Shown here: positions 13,098 to 25,200 of the stretch, piece by piece
Layout of the letters: every line of letters starts with the position of its first letter
How positions within the stretch are numbered: position 1 is the stretch's first letter
Assembly: GCA_902806595.1 (NCBI GenBank)
Contig: CADCXC010000005.1
Coordinates: forward strand, 2,542,001-2,606,000
DNA length: 64,000 nucleotides
Reading direction: 5' to 3'
Origin: Pyrenopolyporus hunteri
Lineage: Eukaryota > Ascomycota > Sordariomycetes > Xylariales > Hypoxylaceae
Notes under the pieces: generated by a model
Seen by the model: the letters and a program-made list of their open reading frames with translations, nothing else
What the model was told of the DNA's origin: nothing
Database searches by the model: none
Made by a program: the position numbers and the translations under genes

Positions 13098-13483
13098 ATT
13101 GGGTGTTTAGTTGTATGTATGTAGGAGCAATATTGTCGTGTGATATAGCATAGTTGTGACCCAAAAAAAGAAAAGGGGGTGGAGAGATAAACCCCACCTG
13201 GATTACATTTACTTATTAGGCATGTCTTAATTGAGTTTCCCAGGCACATAATCATTGCGAACGAAATATATCGTATAATTCCAAAACATATGGGACATTC
13301 GCTAACTGGAAGGACGACTCTGCTCGGACCAAAAGTAAACTATTGCAGTCTACTTAAAATGTATAATCACAGAAATTCCCGCACAGCTGTGTCATAAACC
13401 TGTTTTGCCCTTGCCCCACCAATTCCCCGATACGCCTCGGTCATCAATTCAGTAAATGCAGAACCAAGAGTGTTCAAAGCTTT
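13098..13483. other. short convergent intergenic region
   Basis: This is the 3' junction between the acyltransferase (+) and the FAD oxidoreductase (-). Apart from an A-rich run near 13160-13175 I see nothing distinct in it. Confidence 0.5.
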
Positions 13484-14965
13484 TCAAGCCTTAAGACCAC
13501 CAAGGCGAAGGTGGTCCCAGACAACTACAAGACGAAAAGTTAGCGGCATATTCATATATAAAATAGGCTGACGTTGATGTAAAAGACTTACTTCTGTAAC
13601 CTAGATCCTCCTCGAAGAACCACTCCATCACCTGTTTACCGTGCTTCATGCCCTCGGTGCCATATGAAAGAGCGTTCCGGCCAACCGCCAGGCCAATCAT
13701 AGGCGGGATTTCACCAAGCTCATTGAAAGCGGGTTCCTTGCCCTTGATGTCTTGAAGCATGAGCTGATGGATGTTCAGTGCCGCGTAGCGACCCTGATGC
13801 ATGGCCGAGCCGCAGCGCTTGATGCCCGACCAGTTGACCAGATCGCCGACAGCAAAGTGTGATGTAGGATTGGCGATCCTATCCGAGGAAAGTTGAAGTG
13901 TCGGGCGTATGTTGACGTAGCAGTCCTCGGTGAGGGCCTCGGGAGGTAGGTACGAGGTCGAGGGCACGCTACGGGAGACAGCCATGACGACCAGACTAAC
14001 GATCATCTTGTGGCCATTCTCAAACTCAACCTCATATACTTCTGTGCCATCATCGTTCTTCACGGGTGTTTGCGTCTTCAGACGATGGTTAAGCAGCACA
14101 TTGACGCCAGCCTCAGCCGTCAAGTCCAAGGCGCACTCCTTAACGTTATCAGGGAGCGGCTCAGCTGATAGCAGCTTATCCCGCGAGTGCGCCAGCGTGA
14201 CTTGGACATTTGGCTGGACTGCCTTTAATTCAGCTGCCATTTCGATGCCAACGGCGCCTGCTCATGAGTCAATACAAGAGAATGATTCCGCTAATCAGCA
14301 GACTCTCTAGGAGCTGGTAAACTAACCTCCTCCGACGATTAGCACAGGCGCCGTGCTGTTAGCCACGGCCTCGATATGTCGGCCAGCTTCCTTAAGATAA
14401 TCCTTTCTTCGTGCCGATTGCGGTACCACAGGCCACACGCGGCGAAGGCCTGTAGCGGCGACAAAATAATCGTACACCTCGTTCCGTTCTGCTTGGTCTG
14501 GTTGCTCGACGATCGTTGCCGTCTTGTTTTCGCAGTCGACCTTACTGACGCTGCCGTGAATGAAACGCACGTCAGGCCTCTGAAGAGCCGGAATGTCTTT
14601 AAAGTTGACCCAGGCCTTCTCTGCATAACTGCTTGATGCCAGAGCAAGCGGTGAGCCGATTACATGGTCTAGGGAGTAACAAGTCAGAGCCAGGTCTCCG
14701 AGTGAGCTGGTGATCAGGCAAATGCATTGGAGTCGTCTATGCATGTATGGGGGGGAGGGGCAGATATGAAGAGCTATGACATACAATAGCCATCACGTTC
14801 GTCGACAATGGTGATCTCGATCGGGATGGGAGACTCAATGGTATCGCACTTCTCGAGCAAATTGACAGCTACGGCGAGGCCGCCGTAGCAACCGCCGGCA
14901 ATCAGGACTCTATAGGGGTTAGCGGCAGAGCGAGCACCGCTGATGCTGGAAAAACAAGAGGACAT
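13484..14965 (-). CDS. AMID/FSP1-like FAD-dependent NAD(P)H oxidoreductase
   Basis: This is a pyridine-nucleotide-disulphide type oxidoreductase related to apoptosis-inducing-factor-like AMID/FSP1 proteins, which use NAD(P)H to reduce quinones or similar acceptors. Four exons on the minus strand (14785-14965, 14327-14668, 13592-14257, 13484-13524) join in frame to 409 aa. The FAD-binding turn near the N-terminus is GGCYGG (about residues 24-29) rather than GxGxxG. YHVIGSPLALASSSYAEKAW follows the first intron. The second dinucleotide motif is VGGGAVGIE (about 172-180), completed across intron 2. FAVGDLVNW near residue 310 is the C-terminal FAD motif. The last exon is tiny and encodes IVWDHLRLGGLKA. 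The upstream region carries two perfect iron GATA sites, so it may be co-regulated with the convergent siderophore gene. The actual substrate is unknown. Confidence 0.87.
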
Positions 14966-15877
14966 TGCGAATCTTATCGTCGGGGAATGAATCGGAGTGG
15001 AGTGGGACCTTGGAGGCGTTGTGATCGGGGCGAGATGGGAGAACGTGCGGAAGTAATTTAAAGATCGAGTCGAAAATTTAGGAATGGAAACATCCAGGTG
15101 ATGGAAACAATTGGCAATTGCTGACCGCAGCAGCATTAAATGTCGCCCCTTTTGCCCTGATTACCTCTGATTTTCTTTTTTTATAGGTACAGCTCACTGT
15201 GCCGAAAATTGAGGAAGAAATTTAGGAGATAATCAGCCACCGTCAGTCTCAGATTGTGGAAACTAAACCCGGCAAACTGAACTGGTATTGGGGCGACTAT
15301 TAACGAGGTAGAGAAATTTTTTTAAATAAAAAATCCAGTGAAGAAATGACAGGCCCGACCCCAGTCATATGTACCTACTATATAGAGAGGTATGTATCCG
15401 AGTGGGAGTTAGGGGCCGAGGGTTAATTCAAACGGGAGGTCGGCTTAGAGCGATAATTATAATCGGATCCAATCCCTTCCGTGCCGCCTGATAATTCGCG
15501 CCAAGGAGGACACGCGATGAATTAGATCCCAGGGATCTGATTACCTTCTTAGGTGCCTTACTTGACATGTCGATAGGTGGTATCCATGGATGTCAGGGTT
15601 GTACTCAGTACGCTTGATGCCGACTGTGCGGTACGATTACTCCGTGTATTCCAGGAAGCGGGACAACTCCTAATTCCACCAACATTGAGAAACTGGGAAA
15701 CTAAAAACACAGCTAATGCCTATCTAGGGACCATATTGCCACAAAATAACTATCATAAGTACCTAATTGTAAATTCCAATTTATAATACACAGTACTAGC
15801 TTATATTAGCCAGGTACAAATAAATATAAGCGAAGTCGATTTCAATATTTGATTTCCACTGTCCGGCAGGGAGGTAG

Positions 15878-15886
15878 ATCTGATAA
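15878..15886 (+). promoter_or_regulatory. putative SreA-type GATA site 4
   Basis: The top strand reads ATCTGATAA, a perfect match to the iron GATA consensus. It lies about 910 bases upstream of the minus-strand FAD oxidoreductase start. Confidence 0.5.
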
Positions 15887-15956
15887 AAGCGAAAGAGCGG
15901 TGATCACGTCAATTCCGTACCAAAGAAATGACCTGGTGGGGTAAGTGGGGACAATG

Positions 15957-15968
15957 TTATCAGATCCG
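15957..15968 (-). promoter_or_regulatory. putative SreA-type GATA site 5
   Basis: TTATCAGATCCG is identical over 12 bases to site 1 on the other side of the gene pair. It lies about 990 bases upstream of the FAD oxidoreductase start. Confidence 0.5.
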
Positions 15969-16817
15969 CACTTTGCAGGGATTGAGTGTTGAGCCAGCAG
16001 CGAGACCGGCGTCGGCCTCAGCCAATACTATCAGAGGATCGAGTCCATATCAATGATGTAACTGCCTATGTTAGGTCCCCAAGATATTGTGGGTAGGCAC
16101 CTCTTTAGGACTTGCTACCTAGGGCCGTATTCGTATATGTACAAGTAGGTACTTAGTGAATGAGTGTTAGATGACGGACCTTGGTGTAGTGCTAGGGAAA
16201 CTCGACCAGCCGGTAAACTTCGCGGAGTTCGGACGGGGTTTTCCCGGATCAACTGGTAATTCAAATGTGGCTACTTAAGGTAGGTAGTTTAGCTTGAAAA
16301 AAAATTATAGCTATTATTTTTATTTTTTAAATTACGTGGTACGTATCTTACGATCTTACATCGTTCTCAGTACAGCGCGACATGCGCCCAATACCGAGGA
16401 CTCAGCCGCATAGTTTTCGAAATATAGGTACCTATCTAACAACCATTTGTACCATAGAAATCGAGATAGCTGAGGCAGCGAAATAAGACAAGAGACACCA
16501 AAAATTGATCCTATAAAAGAATTACGTTCGATTTGTCAGCTCTTAACCACGCTGATGTGGTACAGGCGAGGAGCCTCGCTGCACCATTTCTGGCAGTGAA
16601 TTATATCGGATCAATCGGATCAAGTCAGATCTACATGTGGTACACGCGTAGAAGCAAAGTCGCCTTATACATAAGGGTTCGTAGTAAGGGCAAGGTACAC
16701 CTAGATATGCAAGGTTATGTAACAGGGTACAATCTTTACTCCCATCCAGGTTTTTCACTACATGTAGTGATCAAAGTACTTACCAGAGGCACTTAACTTG
16801 GGCGACCTTATAATCAT

Positions 16818-16888
16818 GCAGCCTCCAAGCAGCTACTCACCTTTCGCGACGTTGCTCGCCCCTAATCGGGCGCAGCGTCGGAGGCTGC
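16818..16888. repeat. nested inverted repeat (possible structured RNA or cruciform)
   Basis: Outer arms GCAGCCTCC (16818-16826) and GGAGGCTGC (16880-16888) are perfectly complementary. Inside, CGACG (16847-16851) pairs with CGTCG (16876-16880), and the pairing continues imperfectly through TGC and GCCC to a short CTAAT loop. The outer and inner pairs share one base, G16880. No tRNA T-loop or anticodon arm is recognisable. It may be a small structured RNA or a decayed repeat end. Confidence 0.4.
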
Positions 16889-17293
16889 CGTGTCCCCCCA
16901 GCCCTGCGTTCGATATAAGCATTAATTCCAAACCTGGAAGTTAGTTTTGGTACTATCTTCGAATATTTACGTTCCGGATAGGAATATCACATCGATAATA
17001 TCATAGAGCAAAGTCTTTAAGGTGCCGTGCCGCGGTTAGAATGGACCTAAACTTCAAGTGACTAACATGACCTGTTTAAGTCGGGATAAATTGAGATTTT
17101 TGATTGAATTCGCTAATCGATTATTAACCAACTAAGGAAGTCCCTGTCACAAATTGTTTGGAATCGATGATACCACGTTAGATAGGTACATACACACATA
17201 AGAGGCGCAGGTAGGTAAAGCTAGGGGCTCTCAAAATACGAAATTGGTTTCAGCTATAGAACTTATCATGAAAATCTACCAGCCAATAACCGT

Positions 17294-18251
17294 CTATCGT
17301 CCTCCTTGGACGAATCGAGGCTCATTGCTGTCGACCGTTTTCAGGTAATCCTTCTCCCCAAAATCCTTATAACCACTGTCTTTTGTGTAAGTGTATAGCC
17401 AAGGTAGTTGCTTTGGCGCTTCGGCAATCTCGAGGTATACTTTCCCAGCTAGAGTCCCATCTATGTCCCTCATGACCGGAAGCCCCTCCTCAGAGCGTTC
17501 ATCAGCGTAATAAAACCTAGAGGACTCAGTTATTACCATATGGTTGTGATATGCACCCGCATTAGGATTACCGGAGGGCAACGCTAACGCGAAGCCTAGT
17601 GGTGTATGTGATAGGGACCTTATCGATTAGGGATGGTGAAAAGTCGAAATGCTTACTTGAATCCTTCCTTTTCATAAGCCACTGAGGCGTATCTTACTCC
17701 GTAGGCCGCGACGGTCTTTCCTGTTCCGAAACATAACCGATTCTTGAACTGGCTATGATTGAGGATATTTCCGGTGAAAATGAAGGTTTTCCCAGGTGTG
17801 TCAGGGGGAAGGGACCGAAAGGACGCAATGGCGTGGTGGATAGCGATCATGGGCGTGGTACCGTTAACAGCAACAGCCGAAAGCAATCGTGAGACATTTT
17901 CCGGGGCAAGAGAGGCGAAAGGGTCAGCTGGGTCGTCCAGCGTGTACTGAACCGCTACATTATGGGGTTAGTCTCTAGGAGATGGAGTATCGAGGAGGTG
18001 GGTAACACACCGTTATATACAACCACTGTCGGAATCCCAACATTTTCATGGACCTTGGCAAACACCTCCGGGATACTCTTCGGATCATTAAAATCGGCCT
18101 GCACCTGGTAGTACCCACGGTTATCGAATTCATTCTTCTGGGTTCGTGCGGCGACGGCGATTTTATAGCCCGCCTCGGCGAATACTGCCGGAACCTTAGT
18201 TCCGAGGCCTTTGCCGGCGCCTAGAAACAGTAGAACTGGTTGGGCGGCCAT
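17294..18251 (-). CDS. atypical short-chain dehydrogenase/reductase (NAD(P)-binding)
   Basis: This is a Rossmann-fold SDR-like protein of 253 aa from three exons (18011-18251, 17657-17954, 17294-17516). The N-terminus has GAGKGLG (residues 11-17) followed by a typical second strand ending in VAARTQ. TVVVYNAVQYTLDD spans intron 1. FTGNILNHSQF is the family's strand-5 region. FYYADER (about 181-187) starts exon 3. I chose the 140-base second intron because it restores EGFK-FYYADER, which matches the family; the nearer acceptor at 17596 breaks the frame. I see no standard YxxxK catalytic pair, as in the fungal atypical SDR group to which it seems closest. The start at 18251 is the ATG before AAQPVLLF. 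It lies between the HR-PKS and the iron pair and could be a tailoring reductase, but this is only positional. Confidence 0.8.
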
Positions 18252-19273
18252 GGTTTTTATAGATATGCTATGAGGAGATGACTTTACTTTAACTTCCGAG
18301 CAAGATTCCACAGGAAGCAAGTCCTTCGGTCAACTGCTGTTATATAGTTGTCGCCAACTGATACGAGGCATAGGTAATTGACATATTAGACTCGTCGTAA
18401 GCGTTATGCGAATTTGCGAGACTCGCTTGTCAATCCGAGACTCGGCATCTCAGAACTCAGATTGAATCCGTCGTAGCCAGCGTCGGCCGAGGCTTGAGGT
18501 GATATGGCTCCTACTAAGAATACTCGTTCTATACCTAGCAAGTCCTCCTAATCGCATACTTATCACTGAGATCTTTCAAGATCGAAATATACCTTGGGTA
18601 CCGCAATCCCTAGCTAATGTGCTATAATATCGAATATTTGATGGTTCATCGTTATAAGCGCCTAGTACGGTAACCTACCAGCTGGCCACCTCTTTGTGAA
18701 AGGAAATTCGGTGGACGCGCTCTTACGATATCTTCTAGCGTTAAAATTTGATGTCGTATAATGTATTAGTTGAGGTGTCAAGACGCATAGGGGGTTTCCC
18801 TTGAGATTGTTCTTGTGGGTATGTGCGTATAATTACCAGGCGAAGAGGTGAACTATAAGGCTTCAATAATAGCGCTGGGGGCCGCTAGTATATTGAACTT
18901 CAAGCGCTTGACTTGCTGCGACTACAGTTGCTGAATGAGATTCTGCTGCCCCTGAACTCCTGAAGGCGGGGTAATTCGCTAGTAGGCGGGGGCGGGGGTG
19001 TGAGATCGCGCTGTAGCGGTAGCCCTCTCCCTAGGTACCTTTTTAGGGGGAGCCCTGTTAGGGGTTGAGTTAGCGAATCTTCGCCTAAGTCGTCGTTCGA
19101 CATGGAATAACCTCGACAAAACAACATTTCAAATCAGGTCAAAGGAAAACCGAAAAGGCGTAGAACGAAATGAAAACAACGCGTACGCGTATCATACTAA
19201 ATGCCTACAAATATACAATATAATGTCACATATGACTGCCACTCAACCTCCCCTTAGGAAATCGACGGGTTCA
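18252..19273. other. intergenic region between SDR and HR-PKS
   Basis: This is the promoter side of the SDR and the 3' flank of the HR-PKS. A minus ORF at 18900-19127 (proline run PPPPP) has no recognisable relative. I see nothing else. Confidence 0.5.
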
Positions 19274-22200
19274 CTATTCCGCGCCCAGCTTAACCATCCA
19301 CTTGTTCGCTGCGAATTTCGCCAATCCCATGATGCTCTCGCTACGCATAATCTCCAACACAGATACTTCAATCCCGAGGCGGAGACGCAGCCAATTTCGC
19401 ACCTCAATGGCCACGAGTGAGTCGATTCCCAGAGTCGCAAAACCTGCTGTGATGTTGAGTTCCTCGATGGGTTTCATCATGAAACTGAAGAAGGCACCGC
19501 CAATGCTGCGTGCAATATGCTCGATGAACTCATCCTGCTTTAGGATAGACGGGTTGGTTTCGACCGTAGCCAGCAGCCATCGTACTAATGCATCTTCGCT
19601 ATTGTCGCCACCCCCCGCTGCTCCTCCGGTTGTGCCGCTGTTCGCCTCAGCTTCCGCAGCAGCGGCTTCGAGATTATGGTATAGGCTGAGGCGAACATCG
19701 CGTTTCCACACATTTCGGTTATTTGGAGAAGATAGAGGGATCGTAGATCGCATAGCCAGCGCAATCTGACCGTCTGATACGTAGGATTCATTCGTCTCCC
19801 GCGGACTCGGGAATGATTTTCGGATGGCCAGTTCGAGCGAATCCAATACGTCCTGTTCTCGTAAGAGATGATGCGACGTCGTCTTAAAGAATTGGATCAA
19901 ATCTGGCCGCTCTGCCACGAACCCCACGTCGGCCACAGCACCTACATCTAGTACGGATGCGGGTAGCCCTAGCTCGTGGCGGAATTGCACAAATGCATCG
20001 AGGAACGCGCCTCCGGCTGCGTAGTTTGCTTGGCCGCGCTGTCCGACAAGGCCGGCAAAAGAACTGAATAGGACGAAAAAGTCCAAGGGCTGTTGTGCTA
20101 ACGCTGTGTGGAGGTTCCATGTCCCCTGTATCTTAGGCCCAGTTACGGCTTCCCAGTCTTCGAAGGACATGTCCGTAAATAGTTGGTCTCTCAGTACCAT
20201 GGAGAGCTGAACAACTCCAGCAATTGGGAGTCGGGCCTGGTCCACAGCACGACGCACGTCGTCGATTTTGGTAACACTGCCTTTCACGATTTCCACACTG
20301 CACCCAGCCCCTTCTAGCGCTCGAACCAGAGCTACCTCGTAAGGTTTCTTACCGCCGCTTCTTGAAAGGAAGATGAAATTTTTAGCCCCGCGCTCAACCA
20401 TCCACATAACGATGGAGCGACCGAGACCGCCGAAGCCACCGGCGAGTAGATAAGAAACGTTGGCCCGGAAAGACACGCCCGTGCGTGCGGGGTTTGCCAC
20501 GATCTTAGACGCGTCCTCAGGGATGCGGACAACGAGCTTGCCAATGTGCTGCCCCTTCTGCATGGTTCGAATAGCGGATTCGATGTCGGCTGCTTCGAAC
20601 GTCTGGATCGGCCGGATAGGCTTAAGAGCCCCCGCGCGGTAGTAATCCAGGAACTGGTTGTTGAGCTTTCGGATGCGCTGTGGCTGCTTCGTAATGAAGG
20701 GCCACATTTCGATGCCAAAAAAGGCACGGTTACCCTCGAAAGACTCCATGTCGAGTCGTCCCTGGCCGATAAAGTCTCGTTTCCCGATCTCTACCATGCT
20801 GCCAAACTCGGCAACGCACTTCCACTACAGAGGATACTTTGTTAGATGATGACAGTATAACTTCGATCGACCTGATAACTTACCGAGGCGTGTAGCAGCT
20901 CCCCTGATAGAGAATTTAAGACGACATCGACCCCGCGATTATTCGTCTCGCGCATGATGCCAGTAAGGAAGCTGGAGTCCCGCGAGGAGAAAATCTGTGA
21001 TCGCGGGAGCCCGAAGGTGTCCATTAGGTATTGGACTTTCTCGGGACTTCCCACTGTGGCGTAAATCTTGCCAGCACCTATCATCTGAGCAACATATATG
21101 GCTGCTAGTCCAACACCTCCGCATGCCGAATGAATTAAGATAGTCTGCCCCTCCTCCAGTCGCGCCAGGTTCACAATTCCGTGGATAACAGTTGGATAGA
21201 TGCATGGTATGCCCGCAGCTTCCTCAAAGCTTAGGTCATCGGGTACCTTTGAGCAGCGGGACGCCGCTGTTCGTGTCGTTGTGCCGTATGCGTCGCATGT
21301 AATGGCCATGACCCGATCTCCAACCGAAAGATCTGTGACTTCGGGGCCCACCGCGCGAACCACCCCAGAACATTCAACACCGAATCCATCCCCTGCTTCT
21401 ACGGGTCCGTTGATGATACCCATAGCAATGAGGGTATCCTGGCGATGCTTGTCAGCATCGATACTAATAAATGAATGGAGAGGAAAGAAAATCATCCGTG
21501 AGCTAGTCGTCAAACGAAAATAGGTGCCTGATAAAAACAAACCGTTTTGTGCGCCTTACCTTAAAGTTCATGCCCACAGCTCGAACATCGAGATATACCT
21601 CATCACCTGTCAAGTTATCCGGCAATGGTCTCTCGACCCACTGCAACGACTTCAGAGAGCCTCGCTTGCCGATTTCCAACCGCTTGAACGTCTGTTGCTC
21701 TCGCGGGCGCTCGGTCAACTCGTCGTTTACCGAAATCCAGTGGAAGCGTGGGAGGTAAACGATGCCGCCGGAGTAAGCAAACTCATAGTCTGGGTCCGCC
21801 ATGTTGTCTCGCTCGACAGCGCGCGTCCGACGTATTTTCTGATAAACGTCAAAGACAACCTTCCACGCCTTTGGAGACTCTGTATCGTCCAGCTCGAGTG
21901 AGCATAATGGGATGTTTAGCTCGTTGCGCACGACACGCAACAGGCCGAGAATGCTGGCATACTGTGGGTCCGGGCAGTGAATCTGGCTTGACCTCGTAAG
22001 CCACAGCATCCCTTCCGGGGCCAGGTTAGACAAGAGGGTTCTGAGCTGTGCGTATGTGTCAGGCGCAATATCTTTCAGGAAAGATTTGCCTTCTAAATCT
22101 AGGATGGAAATAACAGCGCCTCGTGGCTTCTCCGAGAGTCCAATCTTCTCAACTTCAAGCCCCAAGGTTTGTAGTGAAGTCGAAATACTCGTAGCGACAT

Positions 22201-25200
22201 CGCCTTCCGGTTGGCCCGAGAGGAGATAGACGGTGGGCTCCGGCTTCCATTCAATTTTAGGGGAAGCTATTATTGTCGCATTGGCTTGGTAGGGCATTTC
22301 ATCATCGAGGACCGAAGCCTCTGGAGTTGAAAAGCCAGCGGCCAACAGTTCCTCGGCCCATCGTTGGGGTGAAACATATGGCTCTTGTTTTCTTTCGTCT
22401 TGGTCCCCTAGCCACCATCCAGGGAGAAGCCCAACGATAAAGTTGAGCCACTTAACCGTCATATACATCTCCTGTATCAAGAGCTTTCCGTCAGGGCGTA
22501 GGAGCTTTCGGACATTGACTAGCGTTTCCCTTAGCTTGGGTGTTACGTGGAGGGCGTTAGCCGCGATGATGAGGTCGAATGAGCCCGGCTCGAACCCTTG
22601 TTCCAGGGGGTCGGAAGAGATATCGAGCGTCTGGAAACGCATGCGGGGCCCGGCGCTCTGGAAGCGTTCCTTCGCGGCAGGGAAAAAGCCGGCTGAGATA
22701 TCGGTATATACGTAAGAATAGAAGGTGTCAAGCCCGCGGAGGACTATGTCGGTGGTAGCGCCCGTGCCAGCCCCTATCTCAAGAATACGGAGGTGCGGCG
22801 TACGATGGCTTAGGAGACGCAACCAAGGTCCATAGTCCCATTGGTTACCAAGACCATAGATCTCTCCCAGCGCGTCGTCTTGTCGAAGAATCTCTAAGCC
22901 ATCTATATCGCCTCGAAGGATGCTTCCGACGGCCTCATACACACGGCAAACAACTTTGCCAATCGTTGCATATTCTGTTTCGAGAACGAGGTCAAGATAC
23001 TGCGGAATACGTATAGCCCGTTCCTCGGGAGAAAGTTGAAACATTTCGTTAACTTCAGTGCTGTCGAGAAGGGGATACCCATCCCTTTCGGCCTCCTCAA
23101 CTTGTTCAGAAATCCATTTATGATACTTAACTAGATGTGGTTGAGTAATCTGCGGCTCGAGACCACGAAGCTCTTCCCGTGCAGCGATGCAGCAGAGGAG
23201 CACAAGTTTCTGTAGCCGGTAAAATGCATCTCGCACTTTCTTACTGGATTGGATCAATTCACCGGCGTCCTGGAAATCAAGGTCCGGTTTCCAGTGCAAG
23301 CGACCGCCGGCGTGAGGGTCCTTGTCCGGAACTTCGCCATCATCTATCGGCGCCAACTTGACGTCCTTCAGCTGTATTACCACGCTGTTGGTGTCGTCAA
23401 CGCCGACGCAGTTGCCTAATATGGCTCCGTTAGCCATGATGTCGGCCGCCGCTTCGACAGTGGCGGTGCCATGGGGTCTCTTGAAATAGGCCTCGCCGAT
23501 ATATGTCGGTACCGCCTTCCTGTGGAATTCTCGGGCCTGTCCACGAGAAGCCGCAGCTGATAATAGTTGCATGCAGGCATCCGAGGTCGCGGGATGGAAA
23601 TAGTAGACGGCTCCATCTTCAGGGTCCGGCTCGGGGACGACGTCGAGCCGTAGGTCTGCTACCGCAACGTTCTGTAAGAGATGCGTGGAGATCCGACCCA
23701 AGCCTTGGAACTGTGGACCGTAGTTTAGGCCAACACTACGCATAGTCTGGTACCAATATGCTGGCTCGACCTCCCTAGGGAGGTGGGCGATCTGTTTGTT
23801 TTGTTCAGGAGGCTGATCACTCCCTGTCCTGACGAGGCCGAAACAATGTTTTGTCCATGAATTTGATGTCTCATTGTATGATGAGATGGTAAATTCATGC
23901 CACGGCGAGTCTAGAGTGTTTGTGAGCCTTTGAGGACGTAACGAAATGATGGTTTCTGTTGCTTCTGGACCCAAAATCAGTGCGGAAGCAATCGTGACTT
24001 GGCGTAATGCGACGTCTTGGGCCCCGGAAAGTTGCCTTATTGCCTCACTTGCCATAGCGAGGTAACCCGTTCCTGGGAAAACCACGTCACCACCAACCTT
24101 GTGGTCACGGCACCACGGGATGTCATCGAGTCGCAGCAAATTCCGCCAGCTAGGTTCTACTTGGCTGGCTTCGACAACACGATTGCCAATGACAGGATGA
24201 TGCCCAAAAGTCCGCCCCCTGTAGTCCCGCGAGAGGCGATTCTCATACCAGTACTTTGTGCTATGATTCCATGGATAGCTAGGCAGGCTTGTGAGAACGC
24301 GGCTAGTGGGGTTGATAGCGTCAAGTCGGATACTCAGCCCCTTGCAGAAGAGCTGGCCGGCTGTGCCAAGCAGTGCCTTGCTATCATCTTCGTTGCGCAC
24401 TAACGTAGGCACATACGAGGTTTGTTCAGCCTTCAGATGACCTAGGATCTGACGTACTGGTCCCGCAAGTGCAGAATGCGGCCCAATTTCGATTAATACG
24501 CTATTCGCACCGTGGAATTTAAGTAATTTCTCCATACCAGTACTAAAGAGAACCGGTGATTCGAGATTGGAGCGCCAGTATGAAGCGTCGAGTATGCTAT
24601 CCATAAGAACCATCTTGTCCGTCACTGTCGAGAAGAATGGGATCGAGGGGGCCTTGTTAGGCAAATGTGGTGCGAGCTGACGCTCATACTCCTGGCCTAG
24701 GTTTTTCATGTGGTCTGCGAAGTAAAGTCAACAAACGGAACTGGGGAACTTGGGTCAGGGAACCTTACGGGAATGATATGCCATGTCAACTTGTAAGCGT
24801 CTCGCAAGGACGTCTGGGCGATTACTTTTGATGGCTTGAAGGACTTCTGTGATCTTGTCCTCGTCACCTGACAAGGTCGTACTAGAAGGACTATTCTCAC
24901 AGGCGATTACGACACCGTCAACTAAGAATGGCTTGACGTCGACAGAGCCGAGACCGGTAGCAGCCATGGCACCTACTATCCCCGTCGGCTGCTTTGTAGT
25001 CCTACCACGGAGATAGGCACAGATGATGGCCTCTTGCATGGTTAGAGCGCCGCTGGCATATGCTGCAGCAATTTCTCCACTAGAATGTCCGATGACAGCA
25101 GTGGGCGTAATACCCCAGTCACGGAGTAGATTCACCACCATAATCTGGACGGCAGTGCAGAGAGGCTGAGAGAATTCCGCCTTATAGACTTGGCTTGTGT

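Larger units (their letters stand above)
14966..17293. other. intergenic region upstream of the FAD oxidoreductase
   Basis: No gene is supported here; short ORFs at 15577-15786 and 16533-16796 show no family features. The stretch holds two iron GATA sites (15878 and 15957), a near-match ATCTGATTA at 15535-15543, an A/T-only tract at about 16295-16335 and a nested inverted repeat at 16818-16888. Confidence 0.5.

Noticed and set aside
16818..16888. tRNA gene
   Set aside because: The stem pattern lacks a T-arm GTTCRA loop, D-arm and anticodon stem; no tRNA was recognised anywhere in the window.
17294..17581. 95-aa reading of the third SDR exon starting with LPSGNPNAG
   Set aside because: It begins at TTG and its first 22 residues fall inside the intron that best restores the SDR family sequence.
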